Origin: Amaurobius ferox
Taxonomy: Eukaryota > Arthropoda > Arachnida > Araneae > Amaurobiidae
Direction of reading: 5' to 3'
DNA length: 64,000 bases
NCBI GenBank assembly: GCA_951213105.1
Contig: OX578134.1
Location: 137,507,793-137,571,792 of the forward strand
The notes under the pieces are model-generated. The model saw only the letters and a list, made by a program, of their open reading frames with translations, was not told where the DNA came from and searched no databases. Below, piece by piece: positions 33,773-45,502 of this stretch. The translations under genes and the position numbers were made by a program. The number at the start of each line of letters is the position of its first letter. Positions within the stretch are counted from its first letter, which is position 1.

Positions 33773-35016
33773 ATGATGCATTGACTAGCAAAAACAAAAA
33801 TTAGGAAATTAAAAACATGGAGATCATGAGATTACAAAATGTCAATATTCTGGTAAAGTATTTTCTAAAAATCAAATACATTCTAATAAAAATAGTTTGA
33901 TAATCCCAAAAAGTTGACAATCATCTAAAAAGATCAAATGAAAGTTAAATGTAATTTTTATAGGTGTAAATAATACAAAAGAGTGAGTAAAAAATTTCTA
34001 AGTCGACTTTTTTATACGGAAGCTTTTTATACTTGAAAAATTGGGCGAATTTTTGTCAGAGAAAGTGTATTTTAGAACATCAACACAGATTCATTTTTAT
34101 TAACTTCCAATGTGAACTTCTTTCACATTTGAACTCAAATCACTCATCCCACGACGACTGATTATTAATATTGGAACAAAATTGAATTCTTAAAACCATA
34201 CGAGTAAAATATGCCGCTTTTTACGTATCAATCGGTTTTTCTCTTGAGGTACAAAGTTTAGGATTTATTTAATTGGCAGTTTAATTAAGTGAAGATGAGA
34301 TTGAGTGATCCATTGGATCTTCTAATGTTTATTTGTCTCAAGTGATTTTCAACTATAACTTTAGAAAACTTTTTTTTCACTGAATCCGTTTTTTTTTTTT
34401 AGATATGCAGTTTGATGACCCAGTAGAAATGTTGTAATTAATATTTCTATAACTTAACTTTTAAACTTGAACTCTGAGAACTTTTAAGGGGATAGACGAC
34501 GTTGAAATTGAACTTTTCAGTTTTTTATTAAATTGACATAATTTTTTGTGTATATACTAAATTTATCATACATTTACCAAATATAATAAAAATGTTGATG
34601 TATTTTAATTTTTCTAGTTGGAAGAAAAAAAAATAAATTAAAATGATCCTTTTGCACCAATATTTTATATTTATTTTACATTATATTAATTTAACAAAGC
34701 AATACGAATAAATCTGTACACTAATTTCTGAATTCATCTTCAGGTTATTTAAAGAAATATATATATTCCTGGATTGAAAGTCGATTTACATCAACATTTC
34801 ACCTACAGCGAAGCTTTACTACACATTTATATCACTAATAGGATTCGGATTAAAAATGTATGCACAATATTGTTAATAATATATTACGATAAAGATTAGA
34901 ACGCAAGGAGCATTTTAAATCTATAAAACTCTCGAGAATCTCATTCACAAACACATACACTGAACGTACACATTCATCACAAATTTTGTTAGTAAATAGT
35001 CGATTTAAATGCTATT
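33773..35016. other. AT-rich, no gene seen
   Basis: An acceptor-like T13AG at 34390-34402 is followed by only 10 open codons (MQFDDPVEML). The segment near 34295 (GAGTGATCCATTGGATC) resembles it, perhaps a worn duplication. Confidence 0.4.
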
Positions 35017-35770
35017 ACTTTCCCAGCAATACATGGTAATGTATAGGGAAAGTATTGGAATCATGCCGAAAATCGCAACTCGAGTTTTCGACGGATCTAC
35101 ACGTTTCAAGACCCCTAGAATACGAAAAAACCATTTTTAGCGTGACGTCTGTGTGTGTGTCTGTCTGTCTGTGCAGATTTTGTATCCACTCTAACTAAAA
35201 AACTAATGGACCGAATTTCACAAAATTTGGTAGATAAGTCACTTGCGAGCGAGTCTGGTGCTGATTAGTTTTGGGTACGATTTGGGATAAAAGAGCCCGC
35301 CTTTTTGTGCGAAATGGCCCGCAAAAGCTTGTATCCACTTTAACTGAAAAACTGATGGACCGAATTTCACAAAATTCAGTAGATGAGTCACTTGTGGGTT
35401 ACCCTGGTGCTGATTAGATTTTGGTACGATTCGGAAAAAAATAACCTGCTTTTTTTTTCAAAATGGCCCGCAAAAATCGTCAAAATCTAAACTAAAGAAC
35501 TAGGTATACTCAAATATCTCCATTAAATGCTCGTTTAATACGTAATTTTTAACGACGAAAAGAATAAACCAACGCCATTACACTAGGAGTAGCCGTTCTC
35601 GAGATATTTTAGTTTTTCGTTTTTTCTCAACGCCACCTTTGAAAATAAGTCTGGTTACCGACTGAGAACGAAAATTGAATTAAAAGTGAAATAAATTTAA
35701 TTTAAATAAAGATAACGTGGATATAAGTCTGCAGGGAAAGTTATGTGCTGCCCACAGCAGATTTTTTTTT
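35017..35770 (+). mobile_element. Family A element, solitary copy
   Basis: Full length (754 bp): hairpin ACTTTCCCAGCAATACATGG, microsatellite, two internal modules and the end CTGCAGGGAAAGTTATGTG. It is close in sequence to array copy 2. Confidence 0.9.
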
Positions 35771-36097
35771 GTAATTGATGCAAGATAATGTATCTAAAAA
35801 TATTCTGCCAAAATTTGTTGCATAATTTTGTCAATTTTTGTTTATATGAAAGGGCATTCACTGTCCCTTTAAACTATTTTGAACTTACGAGAAATTGGAC
35901 GTTGAAGTCAGCAGCATATATATATAAAAAAAAACTACAGAAAAAAAATAAGACAAAGTTTTCACTACAGATCTTTTATTAGCAGCTCCCTCTATTAGGA
36001 CCGTAATTGGTTCAAGCTAATATCGACGGTAACTGAACCGTATAATGTTGTTCAAGTCACTATTGAAGCCTCATGTCCTTCATATTTACTTGCAAGT

Positions 36098-36526
36098 CTA
36101 TCTCGGTTTCGGCCAAGCGCGATACGTTTCATTGAAAGAGCTATTTTCGCAGTTCTGAATCCCCCTAATTGTGTTCAAAGACCTTTCTAGGAATTCAATT
36201 AACGCTTGCCACGCTCTGCACCCCCTTCTTATATCTACAGAAATCTGACCTATTTTTTCCCAAGCTCAAGAAATGCTCGTGGTGTGGCAATTATGATATG
36301 TTCTTGGCACGTTTAATCGGGGAAAATCTGAATTGGTAGATTTTGCTCCACTTTCATTTGCGCCGGCTTTATTCTTCCTACAATAGGGGATGATGGTGCA
36401 AATCACTGATGGAAAAGCATTTCTAGTCGAATTGGGAATTAGAAAACTAATATAAATCGAACGATTTGGCTTTAGAGAAGTGTTTATAAAATATTCAATA
36501 TTCGCGTTCTTTTTTTTTTTAAACAT
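36098..36526 (-). pseudogene. Unidentified coding remnant with one in-frame stop
   Basis: One minus-strand frame stays open from 36526 to about 36100, interrupted only by a TGA after CHTTSIS. It includes NKAGANESGAKSTNSDFPRL, then RRGCRAWQALIEFLERSL, QNCENSSFNETYRAWPK and a TAG. The plus strand also has an attractive acceptor (CTTATATCTACAG at 36240) followed by KKCSWCGNYDMFLARLIGEN and a stop, so the strand is not certain. It is probably an old repeat-derived or pseudogene fragment. The family is not recognised. Confidence 0.35.
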
Positions 36527-36957
36527 TAATTTTTCCGGAATACATCTTTTTCAATTGGAGATAGATTTTAATGGGGCTGGTTGTTTATTTTTATAACAGA
36601 AGTATAATTTAGGTAATGTTATTTGTAGTAATGCAGAGTAAATTATCTTTGCTTGTCACTAAAGCTATTCTTGAAAAAAAAAAAGTAAAAACATGAGTTT
36701 AATATAAACAAGACTTGAGTAATGCATTTAAGCACAAACAGAATAACAATGCAGTACATAGCTGTTTCGAGAACGTTAGTTTAAACAACTAACAACAAAC
36801 CCGAAGTCGAAAAGACGAAATGGGCACAAATAAAAGAAAAAGAGGGGGGGGGGGGGTTATTCCATTTCTGATTAAATACGTTGCTCAAGTCTTCCCTATT
36901 CTTCCGCACGTAGTATATTTTACTTATTGCTCAATTTAACATAGTATTTTGTTTTCA
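36527..36957. other. AT-rich with a poly-G run
   Basis: A run of about 14 G at 36842-36856. No gene is seen. Confidence 0.6.
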
Positions 36958-37910
36958 ATACTTTCCTACATAGTTGTAATGTGTTTATAACTTTGTTCAT
37001 TCTGTCTGTCTGTCTGTCCGTTCGCACGACAACTGTCGTAAAAATGACTTTATCAGAATGAAATTTTAGTATGTTGTTGAGACGGTCTGTGTGACATATG
37101 GGAATGTAAAAGAATAATATCACCCAATTAGTTTTGGATTGAACCCAGGTTGAAAAAATGAAATACATTGACACTGGGACCTAATTCTTCAAACATTTTT
37201 TAAGCGGAGTTAAATTTCACAAATTGCTTCGAAAATTTTAGGAAATATGCAAATTATCACGTAAAATGTGCAAAAAAAATTCATCAAAATGTGTTAAGTA
37301 GTTTTTTAAATAAAAATTGAAATAATAATTGCACTTATATTATATGAAGAGATCCCGTGACCCATTGCAAAATAAAATATGGCATCCATTTTGTTTCGCT
37401 TAGTGAAAATCGTGATTTTTAAGGAACGTTTATACTTATATTTAGTGTTGCATCCGTCCTAAAACCGCTTTATTTTTGTATATTATCTGTGTATCTAAAT
37501 TCTGTGCCTACGCAATAACAATATTTTTGATTTTAAATGATCACTAAACTTTGATTATTCCTACAAAGAAGCCTAATGTTAACGTATGCAGAATGTAAAC
37601 AAATCAAACGTAAGATGAGTTGCATAAGAATTGCTGAATTTTTTAACGCAAAATTATTTAGCTCTGAAGTTAGGAATATAAGCGATATAAATAAAATATT
37701 CATTGATTACATAGAGAAACAGACGATTTTACATCATTGACTTTTTTTGATGAAGTTTCCAAGTAAAATAAATTATTGTAGTACTGTGATAATTTAAAAA
37801 ATATCACAACCTAAATGTATCCCATTTTAGAGATGTTTAAATAAAATTGCATTTCAGTTGGAAAGTGTTTCATAATCAATGCTATATGCATGATTAATCT
37901 TTCTTGTTAT
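36958..37910 (-). mobile_element. Family B element, copy B5, inverted
   Basis: Same family as B1 in reverse: microsatellite TCTGTCTGTCTGTCCG near 37003, CCAATTAGTTTTGGATTGAA, and the end GTTGGAAAGTGTTTCATAAT followed by GCATGATTAATC. The terminal hairpin is worn. Confidence 0.87.
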
Positions 37911-38129
37911 GTGAATAACATTTATGCTTCGGGTTTTTGTGGAATCGGAGCATCACGAAAAATGTCAACACTTTGAAAGTTTATACCTACAAACCTAATG
38001 GACAAAAATGTAAATAATTTTCCTTGTTCTGTCGGAAATGGGGTCCATATTATGAATATATAAAATTAATTTCAATATTTAATATTTCAACCTTATTTTT
38101 TTCGAAGAAATTTTAAAAAGTATCTGTCC

Positions 38130-38415
38130 GAGCGAGTGTTATTTTCATTTTAATTACTTTCACTCAAAATACCTTAGAAACTATAAAAGATAGATAGAAA
38201 TAATAAACGACTGAAATATGCATTAGGAAATTTTGTTTCCAAATCCATATTTACTTTAAAAAAGTTCTTATAATTTCCGAGTATTCGTCTTGTCAATTTG
38301 AAGAACATTAAAAATTTTCCGTTTTAAGTTTGCAATGCTTAGTTCTCAAGAACTAAAAGTGCTAGCTATGAATAATAAGCAAGAATTTGTAGCTCTTTGA
38401 ACACCCTGCAAGTGT
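38130..38415 (-). mobile_element. Family H dispersed repeat, copy 1
   Basis: The minus strand matches 61430-61700 on the plus strand over about 280 bp: CAAAGAGCTACAAATTCTT, TAGCACTTTTAGTT, GCATTGCAA, AAATTTCCTAA. Ends are not defined. A fragment (ATAGCTCTTTGAATGC) may lie at 59270. Confidence 0.7.
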
Positions 38416-38628
38416 ATATAATTTGAATTTTGAATTGAGCTCTTAGGTTTTAAGTATAGTGGTTATAATTTCGATAATTTAGTATTTTAACATGTGCGGG
38501 AAAGCTGTAATACTTAAAATGCTATAACTGTTACAGCTTAGTCTGTTTACTTATTCTTTGGATCAAATGTATTTATTGAACTTTACTGTAGTTTTATTTT
38601 GCGAAATGTTATTCACGCAAAATCATTT

Positions 38629-38650
38629 CGGCTCCATCGGACTGGAGCCG
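38629..38650. repeat. GC stem-loop
   Basis: CGGCTCC and GGAGCCG form a perfect 7-bp stem with an 8-nt loop. It stands out in AT-rich DNA. Confidence 0.7.
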
Positions 38651-38689
38651 CCGCTGATTTTCTTTCTTTATGTTAGTCTGAGGGTAAAT

Positions 38690-39240
38690 ATATTTCAATT
38701 TATTTTTTAAATTGATCTATCCCGCATCCTAGTTTTGATACAATAACAGTTATTCCTATCACACGAAGAGCCCAAGAACGCATTTATCGCATTCTGTTAG
38801 AAATGCCTGCATCTGACCGACAATGAGAACTGGTTTCTGATCACATCGTTTTTAACAGCTCATTCTTAAAAGAATGAAATAATCTCCCTCTAACTGTTTT
38901 TAATCTACCGTTAGCATCTCATTCAAGACCGAAACATCAGTTTTAAAGCTGTTCTCACATTTTCAAGGGATACGGAAGTGGGAAATAATGTCCTCGTGAT
39001 ACCTCTAGGGATGAAACAAATTTAAAAAATCGACAAATTGAACGATATGCATGTTTTCCCGCCAATTCCGGTTGGCAGAGAATGGAATCCACTATTAAAA
39101 CAACGCACGCGTTTGTCTTTTTAAACCACGGAGAGCACCTCGTTCCGATACTGGTATGGGCTCAAATTGCCGCTTTCGGCAATAATCCATCGCTGGCCAG
39201 TGATCTGATAAGGGGACGGTTCGATGTGAACTCCTAAAGA
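38690..39240. other. GC-richer island with frames on both strands
   Basis: A plus frame of 84 codons (38985-39239, TAA) reads TTHAFVFLNHGEHLVPILVW, then AFGNNPSLASDLIRG and FDVNS, without a clear start or acceptor. The opposite strand has an acceptor (ATCTTTAG) at the same place and is also open for about 40 codons. Both look protein-like, which shows that GC content alone produces such frames here. It may be an exon, promoter or old repeat. Confidence 0.3.
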
Positions 39241-39882
39241 TAAATGGAAATGACCAGGTTCCCACAGAAATAGATACTAACGCGGGGGAAAATAAAGAGA
39301 TAAAAAGTGATTTGCATCCGGAAAAGCAGTTTCGGTAAATCTTTGTATAAAAGAGAAGAAAAATAAAACAGGGATTTTCCAGTGAAGTATAATATAGTTC
39401 TTAAATTTTGTATTTTGTTAGAGTGGTTAAAATTATGGCGATGGTGATGTTGGGATTTTCTGGTATGGTAGAAGAAAAATGTGTGATCAAACATTTTGCT
39501 ATCTAACCTATTTGTGACCGAAAATCTTATATGTGTATTATAATTCGCTTGTGTTGTTGTTGTTGAGACCCAGACCGTCCGACCTACCAGAAATAATTCG
39601 CTTTGTGTTATAATTCAAAGGAAATGTGTTTGGTAAATATTTTTTTTTCTAATAAATGATAAATCTTGGATTTATATGAACATTTAAAACAATTTTTCAG
39701 GATAGTGTAGTTGCCGATAAATACATAATCTAGGATTATTGTCCGCACTACTTATAGTTAAAAGTAAAGTTTCATGAATATTTTTAAAAAATGAGTATCA
39801 AATTATATAGAACAAGTAGTAGAATCATATCGTTATCCAAAAACATCAAAGGAACACATTTTTGAGAAAGGCGTAGACACAA

Positions 39883-39884
<2 letters not shown>
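39241..39884. other. No gene seen; short shared motif at 39556-39590
   Basis: GAGACCCAGACCGTCCGACC at about 39566 recurs as a variant inside the microsatellite at 17.6 kb and near 63.79 kb. The rest is AT-rich. Confidence 0.5.
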
Positions 39885-39935
<51 letters not shown>

Positions 39936-40114
39936 ATATATAAGATGGAAATTGGAAGTTATTAAAGATATTGAAGTGTTATAGTGCAATGCCGCGGCAA
40001 TTATAACATGCATGTTGACAACTGGGGTGTAAGGTCACAACCCCTTACCGCCATTAAGTAAGCTTCTCGCTAAGCCTTCCTTCTTTTTTCAAATTTTAAA
40101 TACTTTTTATACTT

Positions 40115-40160
<46 letters not shown>

Positions 40161-40161
40161 T
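39885..40161. repeat. Two (TA)n microsatellites
   Basis: TA runs at 39885-39950 and 40118-40161 flank a less AT-rich spacer. Confidence 0.95.
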
Positions 40162-41130
40162 TGATTATATCTAGTTAGAAATTAACAAGGTCTAAATATG
40201 GTAAAAATATGAAAAATACCTATAAAATGGTGATTTCACTACGAGTTGAACATTGAATGTGAAGTTTGATAACTGAGGTATGTTTGCATAATTTTTAAAC
40301 ATTTATATTCTTCCAACAATAAGTTGAGTAATAGTTGATTAAAGCTTATTAATCAGTATTTGCAAATACGCTATATATATATAACAAAAGTCTTAAATTA
40401 TAAAAGGATAAGTAAATCCACTTTCGTAATAAATAAAAATCCGAACTGCTGAAACCATTTTCAAAGTATTATTTTTTTGTTTTTTTGTAAATATTCTTAC
40501 TTTATTATATTATTAATTATTAATACAATTAAAATAATTTATATTAACAAATTACGAAATCCATCAATAAAATGATATAAAAGTTTATTTATTGAATGGA
40601 AAATATTCAAAATGATCCACCAAAAATATACGAATGCACAAGACAATATTCCAAATAATCTATAATTGCGTAATATAAAGTAGCAAAATATTATAAATCT
40701 GTATTTGAAAATATTCTAACAAAAGTTTCGTAATATGAAAATGAGGTTAAAAAAAACTTAATTATTACGAATTACGTATTACGTTTACCCATTTAATGTA
40801 ATTAATAAATGGTAAATATTTTAAATGTTGAGTAAATAACAAAATAAATAGCAGAATGTTGAAAAAAGCTAATTAATATATGTGTAAATGTTCTACAGAT
40901 TTCAAAGAACTGTTTATAGATAATTTTCACCATTAATAAATATAACTGTAAAATCAAAATGGTTAGTTAGTATATTTCTGAATATTCCATGTATATAATC
41001 AATAACCCAGAACACAAAAGATGAAAAGTTACATAGAAATAGATAATTTAAATACTTCAGCGATGATGAAAGCAATTATTTATAAATTTCAAAATAAAGT
41101 TTTGATAAATCAAAATATCTCAACTATTCC
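40162..41130. other. Very AT-rich, no gene seen
   Basis: Long AT-rich stretch without frames or repeats that I can define. It would be the start of intron 1 of gene X. Confidence 0.5.
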
Positions 41131-41136
41131 ACTCAC

Positions 41137-41179
41137 CGCCATCAAAATAATCCATCGCACAATTCTTCGTTGACCGCAT
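41137..41179 (-). CDS. Gene X exon 1, start codon
   Basis: On the minus strand ATG at 41179-41177 sits in a good arthropod context (AGCAAACATGC), after an in-frame TAA. It opens 14 codons (MRSTKNCAMDYFDG) plus one base before a strong donor (GGCG|GTGAGTGG). The leftover base joins in phase to exon 2 at 20847, which starts with two bases and QMLKKG. There is no signal peptide. The 20 kb intron is large, and another exon could intervene. The GC-richer block just upstream would suit a promoter. Confidence 0.4.
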
Positions 41180-41720
41180 GTTTGCTATTTAATCTTCACC
41201 ATTCTGGTTCTGATGGCCTAGCGGTTCTTTCGTAGCCATGAAAAAATCACAAGCTTGGGAATTTTTTTACGCATCTAATAACGCCCTTATGCGCATAAGG
41301 CTCAAACGAACCCAGAACTAATCAAAGCGTTGCCAAAACTTGATGATAAAAATAGAGTAGAAAATAAAAACACCGAAAGCATATTTGAAAAGAATTAACG
41401 GACCGGAGCAAAAAGGAATAAAAATCAACTCTTCTTTGCCACACCATCTTCTTATGGCTCCTGGGCTTTTTCCTGGATATTTTTTCTTTCTTTTTTTACT
41501 CTCATTCATAGGTTCGCCATTCTCGGCTTTTTATCGGTTAATCTGTGGGATCGCACACGACTTTATCCCAAAATCCTTTCTCAGGTTATTTTCAATAGCG
41601 TCACCTTTGAAATTCGCGGCTGCTGTTGTGGTAGAAGTGGCGTTTTATGTTCAGCCCGCTGGCCGCTGGTTTCTATTCACTTATCAGATGAGCAGATTCT
41701 GTTAGGGCAGCTGCGGAAGG
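41180..41720. promoter_or_regulatory. Putative upstream and promoter region of gene X, possibly bidirectional
   Basis: A GC-richer block directly upstream of the minus-strand start. It includes a perfect 16-bp palindrome (CCTTATGC and its complement, 41285-41300). On the plus strand it ends in a donor-like CGGAAG|GTGAGACAG at about 41719, so a divergent plus-strand first exon is possible. The 106-codon plus frame at 41385-41705 has no ATG start and looks non-coding. Confidence 0.27.
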
Positions 41721-42011
41721 TGAGACAGTTACTAGATAGAAATGCGATTTGGTCTTGTCGATAGCCGTTCGAGGTCGAAAACCTGAGATTAATGAGTTAG
41801 CCTTTCACGAAGAATTTTAAAAAGAATAAGTAGCTTCAAGAAAGGAGAATGGAAACACAGAAGGGGTCACCAAAGTTTTTGATCAGCAGTCGGAAGTTAT
41901 TAAATTTTAAAATTAATGTGCCTGACACAATAACAATATTTTTAAAAGGCTTGTCGGCCAGAAAACTACAGCTTTTCTGGTATTGAGACGAGACCCAATG
42001 AGGTAGCGCTA
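41721..42011. other. No gene seen
   Basis: A minus-strand frame at 41836-42018 has no support. Confidence 0.4.
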
Positions 42012-42510
42012 TTCCCATGGAAGTAAAAGTAAGGAGTTAGAACTTCATATTAAAAAAACGCCAATATCGTTTGAGGCAATAATTCAGGTGGCGCTGGGGT
42101 AAGATAAGTAGTCCTGCATTGTATGCATTTCTACGGTGAAAGGGCAAATATTTATTTAATCTGTCAATTTTGTAAAAATAAATTATCAGCACAATGCAAA
42201 TTAAAACTCAAACAATAAAGAATATTTCTACGTATTCAAAATTTCAATTTATTTTTATCTCCATATATTTTATACTCTATCCTACAACTACGAAAAAGTA
42301 CTGGTTAATTATACTCATAATTTGGGAACCCTTAATTTAAAAGTAATCAAAAATACATATACTAAATATTACGCCTTTTTGTTGTGCCAACTAATATTAG
42401 CGACTACTTTACTAGCACTAGCGACACCTAGATATAATTCTTAAAGTGTTATGACATTTTCACGCGTTTCATCCATAAGAGTTTTATCTCCTTTTTTTAA
42501 CTCCATGATT
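42012..42510 (-). mobile_element. Family F long-TIR MITE, single-unit copy
   Basis: An inverted copy of 30293-31046 with one internal unit. TAAGATAAG, ACGCCTTTTTGTTGTGCC and AGCGACACCTAGATATAATT match. TIRs run from CCCATGG to CATCCATAAGAG and CCATGATT. Confidence 0.85.
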
Positions 42511-44034
42511 ATTCCTTTATCTTCAAAGTATTATTGGGTGATCCTTTAATAGCGTCGAACTTCATTACACCAAATTTATTGCATATATTTGAAAAATTGA
42601 TCTAATTACGGTACTCTATTAGTTTTAAAATACTTATATTGTGATGGATAGGAGGCGAAGCTGAGTATTAATTACTTTTTTTTAATTACTAATTGATTTA
42701 TTGAATGGGCATAATTACATACAATACCTCTTTTTTCAAAAATATTTGAACATCCAAATCCTTACCATTGCAAGCTGAATTATTAGTGATATGGTAATGG
42801 CATGGAATGTACTTTTCAATTCCAAAATGCTAAATTGCTTTCAGTGTTCAATTCAAAACAATACTATATAAATCTAATCATTATCTAAAACTGATACAAT
42901 GCAAAACTGCCGAAACGCTTTCATCTGCCTACACCCTCATTTCTCTTCAACAACTTTGAATAATATCATTTTTGGATTATGGTAATATTTATATAGTATT
43001 GCTTTGAATTGAATCTGCCTGCATCGTCAATTTGGTTTAATTTTGTATTGAATAAAACTTATCTTCAGCTGTACTGACGGCTTCATAGTTCATCCAAGTG
43101 AAATCAACAAGCAATATATTTAATCATAAGTTGGTTTATATTTCTAAAAGCTACAAGCAAATTTCACCTTTATGCATAGGTGAAGGTATACTTCGTTAAG
43201 AAAATTTAACATACCATCTAGGTTTTGTTATAATCATGAGAATTAGTAATTTTTTTATCAATTTCCAGCAAAATTTGTGTTTGGTAGGATTTTAAAATTT
43301 CATGATATGTGCATTAGTTCTTGAATTAATATGCGAGTGTGTGTGTGTGTGTGCGCGCGCCTCTCTATGACACCGGTAACACCGGATTAACACCGGTTTA
43401 CAATTTTTATACTGTGTAACTAATAAATAAGTTAAAAAAATTATATTTCGCTTTAATAATGCCATTTTGACCATGATCCGTAAGTCAACAGAATTATGCA
43501 GAATAGATTGCATAATTATAAACTTTGGGGTCGTTATAGGCATATAATGATGGATAGGGAAAGTTCGAATGATATTAGTATTTCGTGATTTATTTGTTTT
43601 TAGAATATATTTTAAAATAAACATTAGAAAGATGGCTCTGTTGTCAGGTTTTGTCACGTGTCACTGGCATTTCTGTTGTTTATCTTCGCATTGTTTTAAT
43701 AGAATTTAAAATCAATGCGTTGATTATTGCTATGAAGTGATATTGCGGGTAGTACACATATAAGGAATTAGTACATACGCATTATTGCCCCAGGATATAA
43801 TAAAATGAGTAAATCAAGTGATTGTTTCATGTATATTTAAAACATGCTAAAGGAACGAACAGAGGAATGGATATTATCCAGAAATTCAGTTATAATCGTA
43901 ATTTATTCACTATCCATTGTGTAAAAATGCAACGACGCCTTTTAAATGTCAGTCACATTTTAATCATCATTTGTCTTAACTCTTTTGAATGTTTTTTCTT
44001 TAAAAAAAAATTTCAGTCTTTTTTTAATTTTCAG
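42511..44034. other. AT-rich, no gene seen
   Basis: A GT/CG run lies at 43334-43361. CACCGGTAACACCGGATTAAC at about 43370 is a short direct repeat. Frames at 43292-43657 and 43822-44046 have no support. Confidence 0.45.
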
Positions 44035-44115
44035 TCATCTTTTTAATTTTTTTTTCGCATCATTTTAATTTTTTTCACATCGTTTTAAATTTTTTTTACA
44101 TCTTTTTAAGATGTG
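44035..44115. repeat. Short T-rich tandem units
   Basis: Three or four units of the type TTTTTTCACATCGTTTTAA. Confidence 0.8.
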
Positions 44116-45446
44116 AGCGATTCATTTGAGTCATAAAAATGCACAATAGTGATGCAGTTATTTGATATCTCTTTTTCTTCTTGTTGTCCAAATGAAAACC
44201 TACTAAAGTTATGACTAAAACCAGTTATAACTGCGATATAACAAATTTTAGCTTGTCTGGGTGTGTTAAAACATAAATTTCGTGACATATCACCCAACTA
44301 GGCAACTTTCGGATATTTAGGGAAGTAACGCTGTAATTATTAGGATTATGAAAAGAACATAAAAAAATAGATACATAAGTAAATTTTATCTATTCTGCAT
44401 TCAGTTACTGTCAATTCTTTCATTTTAAACCAATTAAAATTTTTGTTTCATAATAGTGTCTAATTGAGTCCATTTGCCCCAGTCTAAAACGTCTGTAAAC
44501 TTATTGATCTAAGAACTGATTGACTACCACTTTTAACAAACCTTTGAAGCTCAAGAAATCATGTTCTCTACCTCTTACGTCGTTGACAGCGGAAATATGA
44601 GCCCTTTTGTATGGTGGAAAGGGATTTCAAAGTGTGAATGATTTACGGAAGAACAATACAGCATCTATATTATCAGAACTAGAAGTAATGCTTCTCAGCT
44701 TCTATTGAAAGAATGTTTTTTAATTTTAGGTTTGTTCATTCTAAATTACGGAATGGATTAGGTATTGAGAAAGTTTAAAACTTATAATGCGCTAAATTAG
44801 TAATATGTTTTTTTTTGCATTGAATTCAGAAAATTGTCTAGTATATTGATCAAAACAGTGACTGGTATATATTTTTCTCTTGTTTTGCTAAATTTTTAGA
44901 AGCTGAAAAAATTTTGAAAATACTATTTGCATTATAATTGTAATATTTGCATTGATAATAATACGTATATATTGATCATGCAACATGCAGAGCTCTCTAA
45001 TTTTAAATTAAATGCTTTTTGCTCGCATCTTTTAGTTTTTGACAGTTAAAGCAAGGTTCAAACTATTGTCAGGTAACAAACTAGTTTTTGACGTCAAACT
45101 TCCAACTCTGATTTAAACCAACTCTCAACTATCTGAGAACGCACAGTTAGTGAATTAATAACCAGCTTTCACGTGTTCAGAATGGGCATTTTTTCCGTCA
45201 GTAAGCAAAGACACTCGATTCCTGGCGGCCTCTTCAAATGCTCTCTCCATTCTTCACACAGATTGATCAGGCGAGGCTAATTATGTGTCAAACAGAATAC
45301 AGCATGAGATAAACCTGAACTCTTTGGCAACACTACGAGAGCAGAACGAAATATTGAAACTTATGTCGTCCTCCACCGTACAGACTAATAAAAAAATGAA
45401 AGAGTTCCAAGCAATCAGAAGGCACGGCGAGAAGGAAAAGGATAGA

Positions 45447-45450
<4 letters not shown>
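44116..45450. other. No gene seen
   Basis: Mixed AT-rich sequence. The part at 45120-45440 is less AT-rich, and its plus frame at 45285-45578 runs into the GA microsatellite. Confidence 0.4.

Positions 45451-45497
<47 letters not shown>
45451..45497. repeat. (GA)n microsatellite
   Basis: About 23 GA dinucleotides. Confidence 0.97.

Positions 45498-45502
<5 letters not shown>

Noticed and set aside
33294..33797. Long Ser/Leu/Pro-rich frame on the minus strand and Glu/Arg-rich frame on the plus strand
   Set aside because: Both are translations of an AG-rich low-complexity tract.
41385..41705. 106-codon plus frame as a membrane protein
   Set aside because: There is no ATG start and it lies in the likely 5-prime region of gene X. 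The hydrophobic runs come from T-rich stretches.
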